Shown here in pieces: positions 52,335 through 58,939 of a stretch of DNA of 64,000 nt; the stretch's first letter is position 1, and each line of letters begins with the position of its first letter. The stretch covers positions 1 to 64,000 of the forward strand of contig CAJMMT010000008.1 of the NCBI GenBank assembly GCA_905214715.1, in the 5' to 3' direction. The notes beneath the pieces were generated by a model, which saw only the letters and a program-made list of their open reading frames with translations, was not told the DNA's origin and ran no database searches. The position numbers and the translations under genes are program-made. The DNA is from an uncultured bacterium. GTDB lineage: Bacteria > Bacteroidota > Bacteroidia > Bacteroidales > Muribaculaceae.

Positions 52335-52510
52335 TGTTTGGTTTTTGTTTGGTTAATATTATGGTTTATGTTCTCTTCACGTTTCATCTTTACCAAACCG
52401 AGGGCGTTCTTTCAGTTCTAAAGTGGCTTGGGTTGGCATTCGTGGTTGCTTTTCAGCCGGTCTGCCTTATGTCCCGGGCCTGTGCGGCCCGCACCGGTGT
52501 TCTCGGTTCG
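52335..52510 (-). promoter_or_regulatory. Conserved leader region of secreted paralog 2
   Basis: Before the start codon lies the block TTTGGTTAATATTATGGTTT (plus-strand reading), and near 52480-52500 the block GGCCTGTGCGGCCCGCACCG. Both also occur upstream of the paralogs at 56859 and 63561. They make a shared untranslated leader; the sequence between them is unlike that of the other two copies. Confidence 0.55.
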
Positions 52511-52617
52511 ATAATGCCATTGATTTGAATTATGGAATTCTGACAACTGATCTAGCCAAGTTTGTTGACTCACGGACAATAAGGGAAAATAGTTTTCCCT
52601 TTGTTTCCGGAAATTGT

Positions 52618-52626
52618 TATCTTTGC
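52618..52626 (+). promoter_or_regulatory. -7 element of the DUF3791/DUF3990 operon
   Basis: TATCTTTGC matches TAnnTTTG, with TTTT about 21 bases upstream. The leader to ATG 52668 is about 35 nt. Confidence 0.65.
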
Positions 52627-52667
52627 AATATGTCGCAGTCATGCAAATTACCATACCATTGTTTATT

Positions 52668-52886
52668 ATGGATACAAAGACACTTGAATTCGTAACATAT
52701 TGCATCAGCAAACTCGCGAGTGTGCTGAATATCAGCCAACGCGAGGTTTACAGGCGACTCAAGCAGTCCGGGATTCTGTATGACTATATCGTTCCGTCGT
52801 ACGATGTTTTGCATACCTTCGGCTCGCGCTACCTGGTGGAAGATATAACTGAATATATGAAAGAGAAAGGAGTCTTGCCACAATGA
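52668..52886 (+). CDS. DUF3791 small protein
   Basis: This 72-residue protein reads MDTKTLEFVTYCISKLASVL, then an HTH-like NISQREVYRRLKQSGILYDY and DVLHTFGSRYLVEDITEYM. This fits the DUF3791 family, which is regularly encoded before DUF3990 genes. The frame is open to a TTG at 52614; ATG 52668 lies just after the promoter. Its last codons overlap the next start (ATGA at 52883). An antitoxin-like or substrate-like role is an inference from the neighbourhood. Confidence 0.75.
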   Translation: MDTKTLEFVTYCISKLASVLNISQREVYRRLKQSGILYDYIVPSYDVLHTFGSRYLVEDITEYMKEKGVLPQ

Positions 52887-53353
52887 AACTCTATCATTCA
52901 TCTTATGTAGCGGTTGAGAAGCCCGATACGATCCATTCCCGGGACTATCTTGATTTCGGTAAAGGGTTTTATCTGACATCAATCCACGAGCAGGCGGTCA
53001 GATATGCCCAAAGGTTTATACGTAGGCAAAGGGACGCCTGGCTAAACGCCTATGAGTTTGAATTCGAGCCATCTGAATGGAAGATTGTTACATTCGGCAG
53101 TTACGACAGGGAATGGCTTGATTTTGTAGCCAAATGCAGGGCCGGTAAGGACGATACTGATTTTGACCTTGTAAGAGGCGGTATAGCCGATGATAAAGTC
53201 ATACAGACCCTTGACCGGTACTTCGATGGAGAACTATCCGAGAACGAGACCTTAGGTCTGCTCAAATATGAGAAACCCAATATACAATATTGCATCCGTT
53301 CTCAAAAGATGCTCGATGTCTGCTTGAAACATATAGAAAGCAACCGCCTATGA
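52883..53353 (+). CDS. DUF3990 protein, predicted ADP-ribosyltransferase-fold toxin
   Basis: The 156-residue protein starts MKLYHSSYVAVEKPDTIHSR and continues DYLDFGKGFYLTSIHEQAVRYA. This pattern (H near the start, DFGxGFYxT, then a helix with Q-A) is typical of ADP-ribosyltransferase-fold families, and DUF3990 is assigned there. DLVRGGIADDKV and PNIQYCIRSQKML complete the family motifs. It overlaps both neighbours by ATGA. A toxin or host-modifying enzyme is plausible; the target is unknown. A fragment of the same gene lies at 61873. Confidence 0.78.
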   Translation: MKLYHSSYVAVEKPDTIHSRDYLDFGKGFYLTSIHEQAVRYAQRFIRRQRDAWLNAYEFEFEPSEWKIVTFGSYDREWLDFVAKCRAGKDDTDFDLVRGGIADDKVIQTLDRYFDGELSENETLGLLKYEKPNIQYCIRSQKMLDVCLKHIESNRL

Positions 53354-53583
53354 CAGACGAACGTAAAATGGCTTTCAATGCCAACAAGAGCGCCAATATC
53401 ATCAGGAGCCTGTGTGATCTCTACGGTGTCTCCATACAAGAGGCAGCCGACATATATTATCAATCCGACACTTCCGAAATGATAGAGGAAGGTGTGGCTG
53501 ATTTACAGTGCCGTAGCGATAAATACCTGGCCACAATTATCTGGGAGGAGTATCAGGGCCTCGATAGATTCAAGAATCCATGA
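53350..53583 (+). CDS. Small conserved protein, third gene of the DUF3990 unit
   Basis: The 77-residue protein starts MTDERKMAFNANKSANIIRS and continues LCDLYGVSIQEAADIYYQSD, then IEEGVADLQCRSDKYLATII. It is helical and soluble. The GVSIQEAADIYYQSDT segment recalls the helix-turn-helix-like stretch of DUF3791 proteins. The overlap ATGA with the DUF3990 gene shows it belongs to the same operon. I do not recognise a named family with confidence. It could be a second antitoxin or a specificity partner. Confidence 0.7.
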   Translation: MTDERKMAFNANKSANIIRSLCDLYGVSIQEAADIYYQSDTSEMIEEGVADLQCRSDKYLATIIWEEYQGLDRFKNP

Positions 53584-53674
53584 ATCCAGTGCCAATTGAC
53601 GGTAGTTGCATTGCCTCTCATCAAAATGGCATCGATAACGCTATGCGAACCAGATTATACTTGATTTGGATTAC

Positions 53675-53713
53675 CTAAAACAGCCGCAACCATTCGGATT
53701 GCGGCTGTTTTAG
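53675..53713. terminator. Bidirectional terminator between the DUF3990 unit and higA
   Basis: CTAAAACAGCCGCAA pairs perfectly with TTGCGGCTGTTTTAG (loop of 9), with A and T tracts on either side. Confidence 0.9.
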
Positions 53714-53763
53714 GCAGGCGTGTATGATACAGTTAATAATGCTATGTCAAATTCGTTTTCGAC

Positions 53764-54135
53764 TTACAGCGCGGCGGCGATGTTGCGGATAGAGGATAGA
53801 CGCTTCATGAACGAGGCATCGGACTTGGCGACTTGCATATTGTAATCGCTCTGCAGATTGAGAAGCAATGCAGCCGGTATATTGATGGCGGCTTCGATAA
53901 GCAATGCCATTTCAGTATTGACTCCTCTTTTCCCTTTGATTATCTCATTAAGGAGCGATGGGCTGACACCTATGTTGTCGGCAAGTTTAGCCTGAGTGAC
54001 ATGGTTAGCCTCAAGCTCATCTTTGATAAGCTCTCCCGGATGTGTGGGTTCAAAAGGGACAAGATTGTTGGCAATCATGTCGCTTGCGGTTCCTGGCAAT
54101 TCAATCATATCAGTCGTAATGGTTTGACGGTTCAA
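53764..54135 (-). CDS. higA: HigA-type XRE regulator without a HigB partner
   Basis: The 123-residue protein contains the HigA signature HPGELIKDELEANHVTQAKL, the helix-turn-helix LADNIGVSPSLLNEIIKGKRG and NTEMALLIEAAINIPAALLL. HigA normally neutralises the HigB mRNA interferase and represses the operon. Here no HigB frame exists on either side: upstream is the palindromic operator and downstream the terminator. It is therefore a solitary antitoxin or a domesticated regulator. The operator overlaps its own -33 box, which predicts autorepression. Confidence 0.85.
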   Translation of the reverse strand: MNRQTITTDMIELPGTASDMIANNLVPFEPTHPGELIKDELEANHVTQAKLADNIGVSPSLLNEIIKGKRGVNTEMALLIEAAINIPAALLLNLQSDYNMQVAKSDASFMKRLSSIRNIAAAL

Positions 54136-54167
54136 CGATATTGCAGAATATACAAATGAGTACTTAC

Positions 54168-54199
54168 CAAAGGTATATAAAGTTTTGTAACTTCACAAA
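54168..54199 (-). promoter_or_regulatory. higA promoter
   Basis: On the minus strand TTTG (54199-54196) and TACCTTTG (54175-54168) are separated by exactly 20 bases. The -33 box lies in the centre of the palindrome at 54189-54210. Confidence 0.8.
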
Positions 54200-54210
54200 T
54201 TTGTGAAGTT
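54189..54210. promoter_or_regulatory. 22-bp palindromic operator of higA
   Basis: The site is a perfect palindrome with half-site AACTTCACAAA. It covers the -33 box of the higA promoter, so binding would block RNA polymerase. Confidence 0.8.
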
Positions 54211-54258
54211 TGGTTATGACTTGCTGAATTTGAAAAGTTGAAGTTGTAACGAAACTGA

Positions 54259-54290
54259 AAATGCCGCGACCTGGAGAGGCCACGGCATTC
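54259..54290 (-). terminator. Terminator of secreted paralog 3
   Basis: AATGCCGCGACCT pairs with AGGCCACGGCATT with a mismatch near the loop. On the minus strand TTTTC follows. It belongs to the GCCGCGACC terminator group. Confidence 0.75.
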
Positions 54291-54320
54291 ATTAATTATA
54301 AGAGTTAGTTTAATCTCGGC

Positions 54321-55016
54321 TTAGAGAATAACCTTGGAAGCCTTGCTTCCCTGATGTACGATGTAGAGCCCCTTGCCGGGGTTCTCGACGCGGACACCTT
54401 GTAGGTTGTAATATTCCACAGGAATACTGTCAGCGGTTCCTACTGCATTCACACCTGTCGGTATATCCACATATGTAACTTTGATTGACTGTATATAGAG
54501 TCCCTTATCAATACTACTCCAGTTGAGTACGATTTTACCCTTTACGGTAGAAGTAGTTGGGGCAAAACCAAAAGTCACAGGGAAACTTTTTGTTTCATCA
54601 TACATAAGATTATATTGGGCGTTGAAATCATTTAATAACGGATATTTCAACGATTCTCCGTTAACTTTAGCGGTTAATGCGGCCATGCCTCTATATGTAA
54701 CTCCGGTAACAATTTCAATTTCCGTTATTTCAAAATTGGCAAAAGAATCAGATGAGATAGTAAGCGATTGCAGCGATTTACCGCTAATTCCGAATTGTAC
54801 ACCTTTATTGGGATCAAAAGATTCTTGTACAACACCGTCTCCAATCTTCTCGATTTCCCATAATATACCCGATTCGGGCGAGAAGGTACAGGTCGATCCT
54901 GTTCCGAAGTCGAAGTCTGACACTGCAAGTGTCCATGTCTTGCTCACAGTTTCTTGGGCCATTACAGCTGACGCGCATAAAGATGCCGCAGCTAAAGAAA
55001 GTAGAAATCTTTTCAT
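54321..55016 (-). CDS. Secreted protein, paralog 3 (no Ig-like domain)
   Basis: The 231-residue protein has a signal peptide (MKRFLLSLAAASLCASAVMA). A single beta-sandwich-like domain follows (about 22-185; TWTLAVSDFDFGTGSTCTF, FANFEITEIEIVTGVTYRGM, LYIQSIKVTYVD), then the common tail EYYNLQGVRVENPGKGLYIV-HQGSKASKVIL. It shares the leader and tail with the paralogs but lacks the BIG2 repeats, so it is the smallest member. Function unknown. Confidence 0.72.
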   Translation of the reverse strand: MKRFLLSLAAASLCASAVMAQETVSKTWTLAVSDFDFGTGSTCTFSPESGILWEIEKIGDGVVQESFDPNKGVQFGISGKSLQSLTISSDSFANFEITEIEIVTGVTYRGMAALTAKVNGESLKYPLLNDFNAQYNLMYDETKSFPVTFGFAPTTSTVKGKIVLNWSSIDKGLYIQSIKVTYVDIPTGVNAVGTADSIPVEYYNLQGVRVENPGKGLYIVHQGSKASKVIL

Positions 55017-55104
55017 GTTACTTAAAATATTATTTTTATTCGGCCCATGCTTTCAACATTTCATAAGTGCGATTGAGATGCAAAACAGAACCAAGGGTTA
55101 TTTC

Positions 55105-55113
55105 GCAAATTTA
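55105..55113 (-). promoter_or_regulatory. -7 element for secreted paralog 3
   Basis: The minus strand reads TAAATTTGC, identical to the -7 box of the paralog at 56859. A CAAA (TTTG on the minus strand) lies 23 bases upstream. Confidence 0.55.
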
Positions 55114-55155
55114 CACCTTTTTATTAAACATGCAATCAAATAATCAAAAATAATA

Positions 55156-55337
55156 AGTAAGTGTTCAAATTTAATTTATGTTTTATGCGAGTTTATTTTT
55201 GAGGCGATTACGGTGCGGAGTGAAGGAGGATATAGACATATCCGACTGAGCGACAATTCGTAAGCGGCCAAAAAGAAACCGCAGAAAGCATAAAAGATTT
55301 CCAATCACTTACTATCGGTTAAATTTGAACACTTACT
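55156..55337 (+). mobile_element. Structured MITE-like element, copy E (182 bp)
   Basis: Perfect 19-bp terminal inverted repeats AGTAAGTGTTCAAATTTAA are flanked by TA (55154-55155, 55338-55339). The core keeps the plan of the other copies: TATTTTTGAGGCG, an outer helix, inner hairpin GGATAT-AGAC-ATATCC (55228-55243) and GGCCAAAAAG. The helix sequences are quite different from A-D but remain paired. It occupies most of the 436-base gap upstream of the recombinase gene. Confidence 0.85.
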
Positions 55338-55452
55338 TAGAATCCGAAGTAGGTTTTCACATTGTTTCACTCTATATTCACGTGTAGACAATGCGATAAA
55401 ACGATGTCGGTTCTTGTAGTATGTTTGAAATTATTTCTAAATCAAACATCTT

Positions 55453-56502
55453 ATGAGCAAACCAAATCGTTTTTCAGCTACTCTCCCCAAAAGCAAGTAT
55501 CGTCGGCACCGCAAATCGCCACTACCCTCCGTGGCTGTCTATCTTGCTTATTTCGTGGATGCCATCGACTCGGGTCGCAGACTCAATGCAGGGAAGCCAT
55601 ACGCCAAAGGTACTGTGGAGGCCTGGCGCAACTTCCGACGGATCTACATGTTGTTCGACCCGGATGGAATACTGGCATGGTGCGACCTTGATAAGGAGCT
55701 TGTGGCCCGTTTCCGGACTTTCATGTCGCGCAAGGGGTTCATGCCTACCACTGTCAACAAATACGTGATATGCTTCCGGGCGTTGGCGGGATATGCCTAT
55801 TCCGACGGTGAGCACGACAACCATCGGGCCCTACATATCTTTGAGCGCAGAGCTGTGGCCGACAGCGAGAAAGGGGCAGAGATCTATCTTACCGAGAAGG
55901 AACTCGATGCTCTTGCCGGAATGCCGCTCGAAGGGAGGGAAGAGATGGTAAGGGATATTTTCCTTGTCGGCTGCTACACATGTCAAAGGGTGTCGGACTA
56001 TGCCAATCTTACTCCACGCAGTTTCACCCGTACGCCGCGTGGCACGGAGATAATCCACTTGCGTCAGCGCAAGACCGGTCATGAGATTAAAATTCCGATA
56101 CTGAATCCGCGTCTCAAAGAACTATGCCTTAAATACAACTACAGTTTTCCACACGTAACTACCGTCGAACTGAACAAAACGATAAAGGAAATACTGTGCC
56201 GGCTTGCGGAGAATGTGCCGACGCTTGGCGAGAAAGTTGCCACTCGCAAGGGTGTGAAGCAGACTAAAGGACGCAGAAGAAAAGAGACTGTTGAGCTGAT
56301 GCGTCCGCGATGGCAACTCGTGAGCAGCCACACGGCACGACGCAGCGGTATAACCAACCTCTACCTGAGCGGACGGTTCACCACAATGCAGCTGATGCAT
56401 ATCAGCGGACATACCACCTATAAGAACTTCAGACACTATATCCGTCTCTCTGCCGACGAGATAGCCGACGAGATAGCTGCGGCCGCAGAAAAGGAGCTGT
56501 AG
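55453..56502 (+). CDS. Tyrosine recombinase / phage-type integrase
   Basis: The 349-residue protein has an N-terminal SAM-like core-binding domain (residues 25-130, AVYLAYFVDAIDSGRRL, FRTFMSRKGFMPTTVNKYV) and a C-terminal catalytic domain. R179 (CQRVSDY), H293-x-x-R296 (SSHTARRS), H320 (ISGHTT) and nucleophile Y329 (FRHYIRL) give the complete active site. Similar short Bacteroidetes integrases act on transposons or as DNA invertases. A 20-bp inverted repeat begins 33 bases after its stop, a likely recombination site. No other mobile-element genes adjoin it. Confidence 0.88.
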   Translation: MSKPNRFSATLPKSKYRRHRKSPLPSVAVYLAYFVDAIDSGRRLNAGKPYAKGTVEAWRNFRRIYMLFDPDGILAWCDLDKELVARFRTFMSRKGFMPTTVNKYVICFRALAGYAYSDGEHDNHRALHIFERRAVADSEKGAEIYLTEKELDALAGMPLEGREEMVRDIFLVGCYTCQRVSDYANLTPRSFTRTPRGTEIIHLRQRKTGHEIKIPILNPRLKELCLKYNYSFPHVTTVELNKTIKEILCRLAENVPTLGEKVATRKGVKQTKGRRRKETVELMRPRWQLVSSHTARRSGITNLYLSGRFTTMQLMHISGHTTYKNFRHYIRLSADEIADEIAAAAEKEL

Positions 56503-56534
56503 AAAAACTGAAAATCGATTAAAAAAATCCTTGT

Positions 56535-56603
56535 CAGAGGGTGCTAAAACATGTGCATAACAATCAAAAATTCAATATGTAAAACATGTTTTAGCACCCT
56601 CTG
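56535..56603. repeat. 20-bp perfect inverted repeat beside the recombinase
   Basis: CAGAGGGTGCTAAAACATGT (56535-56554) is repeated in inverse orientation at 56584-56603, with 29 bases between. No T tract follows, so a plain terminator is unlikely. Recombinase binding or crossover sites have this form. Confidence 0.7.
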
Positions 56604-56671
56604 TAACATGGTTCATAAAAAAGAAATAAAAATTTTAACAAAAGTATAATACACAATTAATTAATTATGCT

Positions 56672-56680
56672 TAAATTTGC
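56672..56680 (+). promoter_or_regulatory. -7 element for secreted paralog 4
   Basis: TAAATTTGC matches TAnnTTTG and lies about 180 bases before the start at 56859, so the leader is long. The leader carries GTGCGGGCCGCACAGGCC (from 56715) and matches the region upstream of 63561. Confidence 0.6.
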
Positions 56681-56858
56681 ATCGCAAACCTCGCTGAGGG
56701 CATCTCAGTTTCCGGTGCGGGCCGCACAGGCCACGTTAGCCTCGCGACCATAGTCAGCACCGCATCCGGATAACAGCAGGATAGCCGACTCAGCCAAGGC
56801 GAAATGAAACGTAGAGAGAAAAATAAACCATAATATTAACCAAACAAAAAAACAAACA

Positions 56859-58094
56859 ATGAAAAAGTTTTTACTTTCGTTGGCAGCGGTAGCACTCGCC
56901 GGCTCGGCTTGGGCTGATACGGCATACTTGTATGTCAGTGCCACAGCTCCAACTGGGGCTACAACCGAAAACTCAGTGGTACCTACCGGAAATGTCGCAG
57001 GAAATTCTTACACTGCTGGAGACATAATCTTTTCGTTCGAAAAGGTTAATAGCAGTACTTCAAATGTCAACTCAAATCTTATCAGATGGTATGCCAATGA
57101 CAAAATCGTTATCACAGCAAAAGAGGGAGCTGATGTTTCCATCACAAGTGTGAAGATGACATGCTCTACTGCAGCCTATGCCTCCAATGTAAAAATTGTT
57201 GACCCTAATAATGTTACCGGCGACACTTCGGGAACCGAATTTTCTGTTACGCTCAATGAAGAATTATCCTCCATTACTCTTCAAGCTAATGCGCAGGTCA
57301 GATTCTCTGTACTTGAAGTTACTTATGGAGTGCCAGACAACCGCGATGATCCTAATCTTACCTTCAGCGATGATTCAGTTACCGTTAATCTGGGAGCTAC
57401 TTTTGATGCCCCGGTTTTTGAAAATCCCTACGACCTTCCCATTGTGTGGACAAGCTCAAATGAGGATGTTGCTACTGTGGATGAAAACGGAATCGTAAAT
57501 ATAAAAAATGTTGCTGGCTCTACCACGATTACAGCTTCTTTTGAGGACAATAATAATGATAAGTATAAACCCGGTAAAGCTTCGTATACCATTACCGTGG
57601 TTGATCCGAATAACGTAACATTTGATTTCGTCAACAACACTTACGGAATGACTCGATACTCCGGAAGTTCTTCGGAATATAATAGCGATCCATTTGATTT
57701 TTCGGAAGGATTGGTTACTGTTACTCTGAATGGCAAGACTCGTCTATGGTCTGATGGCCTTCGTTTGTACAGCGGAGCCAAGGCCACATTCAGTGTTCCA
57801 ACCGGATACAAGATAACAGACGTAGTTTACCAAAGCACAGGAAACTCCAGTTTTGAAGGAGTTGCCAATAGCTCGACGGAATATGTAATTTCTTTTACAG
57901 GTACATCAGCTAAAGCTCTCACAACAGTTAATGTAAAACTTGAAGAGGATATACAATCAGGTGTTGAATCCGTGGAATCCGATACCAACGCTTCCAAAGA
58001 GTACTACAACCTGCAGGGTGTTCGCGTTGAGAATCCCGGCAAGGGCCTCTACATCGTCCGTCAGGGAAGCAAGGCTTTCAAGGTTATCCTCTAA
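56859..58094 (+). CDS. Secreted Ig-like domain protein, paralog 4
   Basis: The 411-residue protein has the signal peptide MKKFLLSLAAVALAGSAWA. An N-terminal beta domain follows (21-155; AYLYVSATAPTGATTENSV, SNLIRWYANDKIVITA), then a BIG2 domain (about 165-250; VWTSSNEDVATVDENGIVNI, NNNDKYKPGKASYTITVVD). A second beta domain (about 255-375) and the tail EYYNLQGVRVENPGKGLYIV-RQGSKAFKVIL complete it. Its leader, first 150 residues and last 35 residues are close copies of those of paralog 5 at 62041-63561, which lies in the opposite direction. Confidence 0.75.
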   Translation: MKKFLLSLAAVALAGSAWADTAYLYVSATAPTGATTENSVVPTGNVAGNSYTAGDIIFSFEKVNSSTSNVNSNLIRWYANDKIVITAKEGADVSITSVKMTCSTAAYASNVKIVDPNNVTGDTSGTEFSVTLNEELSSITLQANAQVRFSVLEVTYGVPDNRDDPNLTFSDDSVTVNLGATFDAPVFENPYDLPIVWTSSNEDVATVDENGIVNIKNVAGSTTITASFEDNNNDKYKPGKASYTITVVDPNNVTFDFVNNTYGMTRYSGSSSEYNSDPFDFSEGLVTVTLNGKTRLWSDGLRLYSGAKATFSVPTGYKITDVVYQSTGNSSFEGVANSSTEYVISFTGTSAKALTTVNVKLEEDIQSGVESVESDTNASKEYYNLQGVRVENPGKGLYIVRQGSKAFKVIL

Positions 58095-58120
58095 GCCAAG
58101 ATTAAATTAACTCATATAAC

Positions 58121-58157
58121 AAATGCCGTGGCCGTTTTCCGGTCGCGGCATTTTTAT
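58121..58157 (+). terminator. Terminator of secreted paralog 4
   Basis: AAATGCCGTGGCC pairs with GGTCGCGGCATTT (loop GTTTTCC) and TTTTTAT follows. It is the same hairpin as at 61981. Confidence 0.9.
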
Positions 58158-58191
58158 AATGAAATAGTTATAAGTACGCTTGTGAAGAATG

Positions 58192-58530
58192 TTATCTGGT
58201 TATAATGGTATTTATTTCATTTTTAAGAATAGGAATATGACGAATGACAATTGCTCACAAAATTTCTGGAATCAATGAGTCATACGAATGAATAACATAA
58301 TTTCGTGTATCTACGATTTTCCTTGCAGAGGTAATATTGATATCCGGACAAATCTTCAGAATCCTATTCATCGCCTCGCCAATGATTTCAATGTTACGCT
58401 CAACGAATTTTCTGAACACAAAATCATTAACAAACATCTCGTAGTTTCGGCCACGCTGATTTGATGCTATCTCAATTTCGTCTATTGCGTTTAAGATGTC
58501 AATGAAATATTTGTGAATTTTATCATCCAT
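58192..58530 (-). pseudogene. HepT-like HEPN RNase gene with in-frame TGA
   Basis: Residues 1-91 are a HEPN protein with the RNase motif R76-NYVI-H81 and the usual GEAMNRILK helix. The frame stops at TGA (58257-58255) after SLIPEIL, where relatives have a tryptophan (EILW). Reading past that codon gives 21 more family-like residues (AIVIRHIPILKNEINTIITR) and a stop at 58192, a total of 113 codons, the normal HepT length. A single TGG-to-TGA change therefore explains the truncation. It overlaps the MNT gene by 8 bases. The truncated 91-residue product may still fold. Confidence 0.75.
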
Positions 58531-58834
58531 AAATCAAATGTTTGGTATCGTCAAGCTCTTTACGGAAGATTTGGTTTTTAATATGATTATCAAATACCAT
58601 ATCCACTCTGCGCCCTAATAGGGATTCCATATCGTGGATGAAATTGAAGAAAAGCTCAGCCCAATCTAATTTTTCATTGGCTATTTTTTCCCCATCAAAA
58701 TCTACAGAGAAATCCACATCGCTGTTTTCATTGAAACGGTCTGTAAGTATAGAACCAAAGACATACAATTTCTTGACTCTGTATTTATTACATAGCCTGA
58801 TTATTTCTTGCATGTTCAATTCTATTAATTTCAT
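58523..58834 (-). CDS. MntA-like minimal nucleotidyltransferase
   Basis: The 103-residue protein has the exact GSX10DXD motif (G27-S28, D39, D41 in GSILTDRFNENSDVDFS) and a third acidic residue D78 (RRVDMVF). In MNT/HEPN toxin-antitoxin pairs the MNT protein inactivates the HEPN RNase by adding AMP groups to a tyrosine near the RNase motif; the HEPN partner here has Y78 in RNYVIH. Gene order MNT then HEPN with overlap is the standard arrangement. Confidence 0.85.
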   Translation of the reverse strand: MKLIELNMQEIIRLCNKYRVKKLYVFGSILTDRFNENSDVDFSVDFDGEKIANEKLDWAELFFNFIHDMESLLGRRVDMVFDNHIKNQIFRKELDDTKHLIYG

Positions 58835-58939
58835 ATAGGGATTCTTATTGTGCTCCTACAAATATACCAAATTAAATAACATAAATTCATATTAGCTGCA
58901 ATATAGAGTCGTAATCGTATTGAATGAAATAATTATAGG

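Noticed and set aside
56535..56603. Plain transcription terminator after the recombinase
   Set aside because: The loop is 29 bases and no T tract follows the right arm, whereas other terminators in this window have short loops and clear T tracts.
58255..58257. Selenocysteine or recoded TGA in the HEPN gene
   Set aside because: No selenocysteine insertion hairpin follows, and relatives have tryptophan at this position, so a point mutation is the simpler reading.
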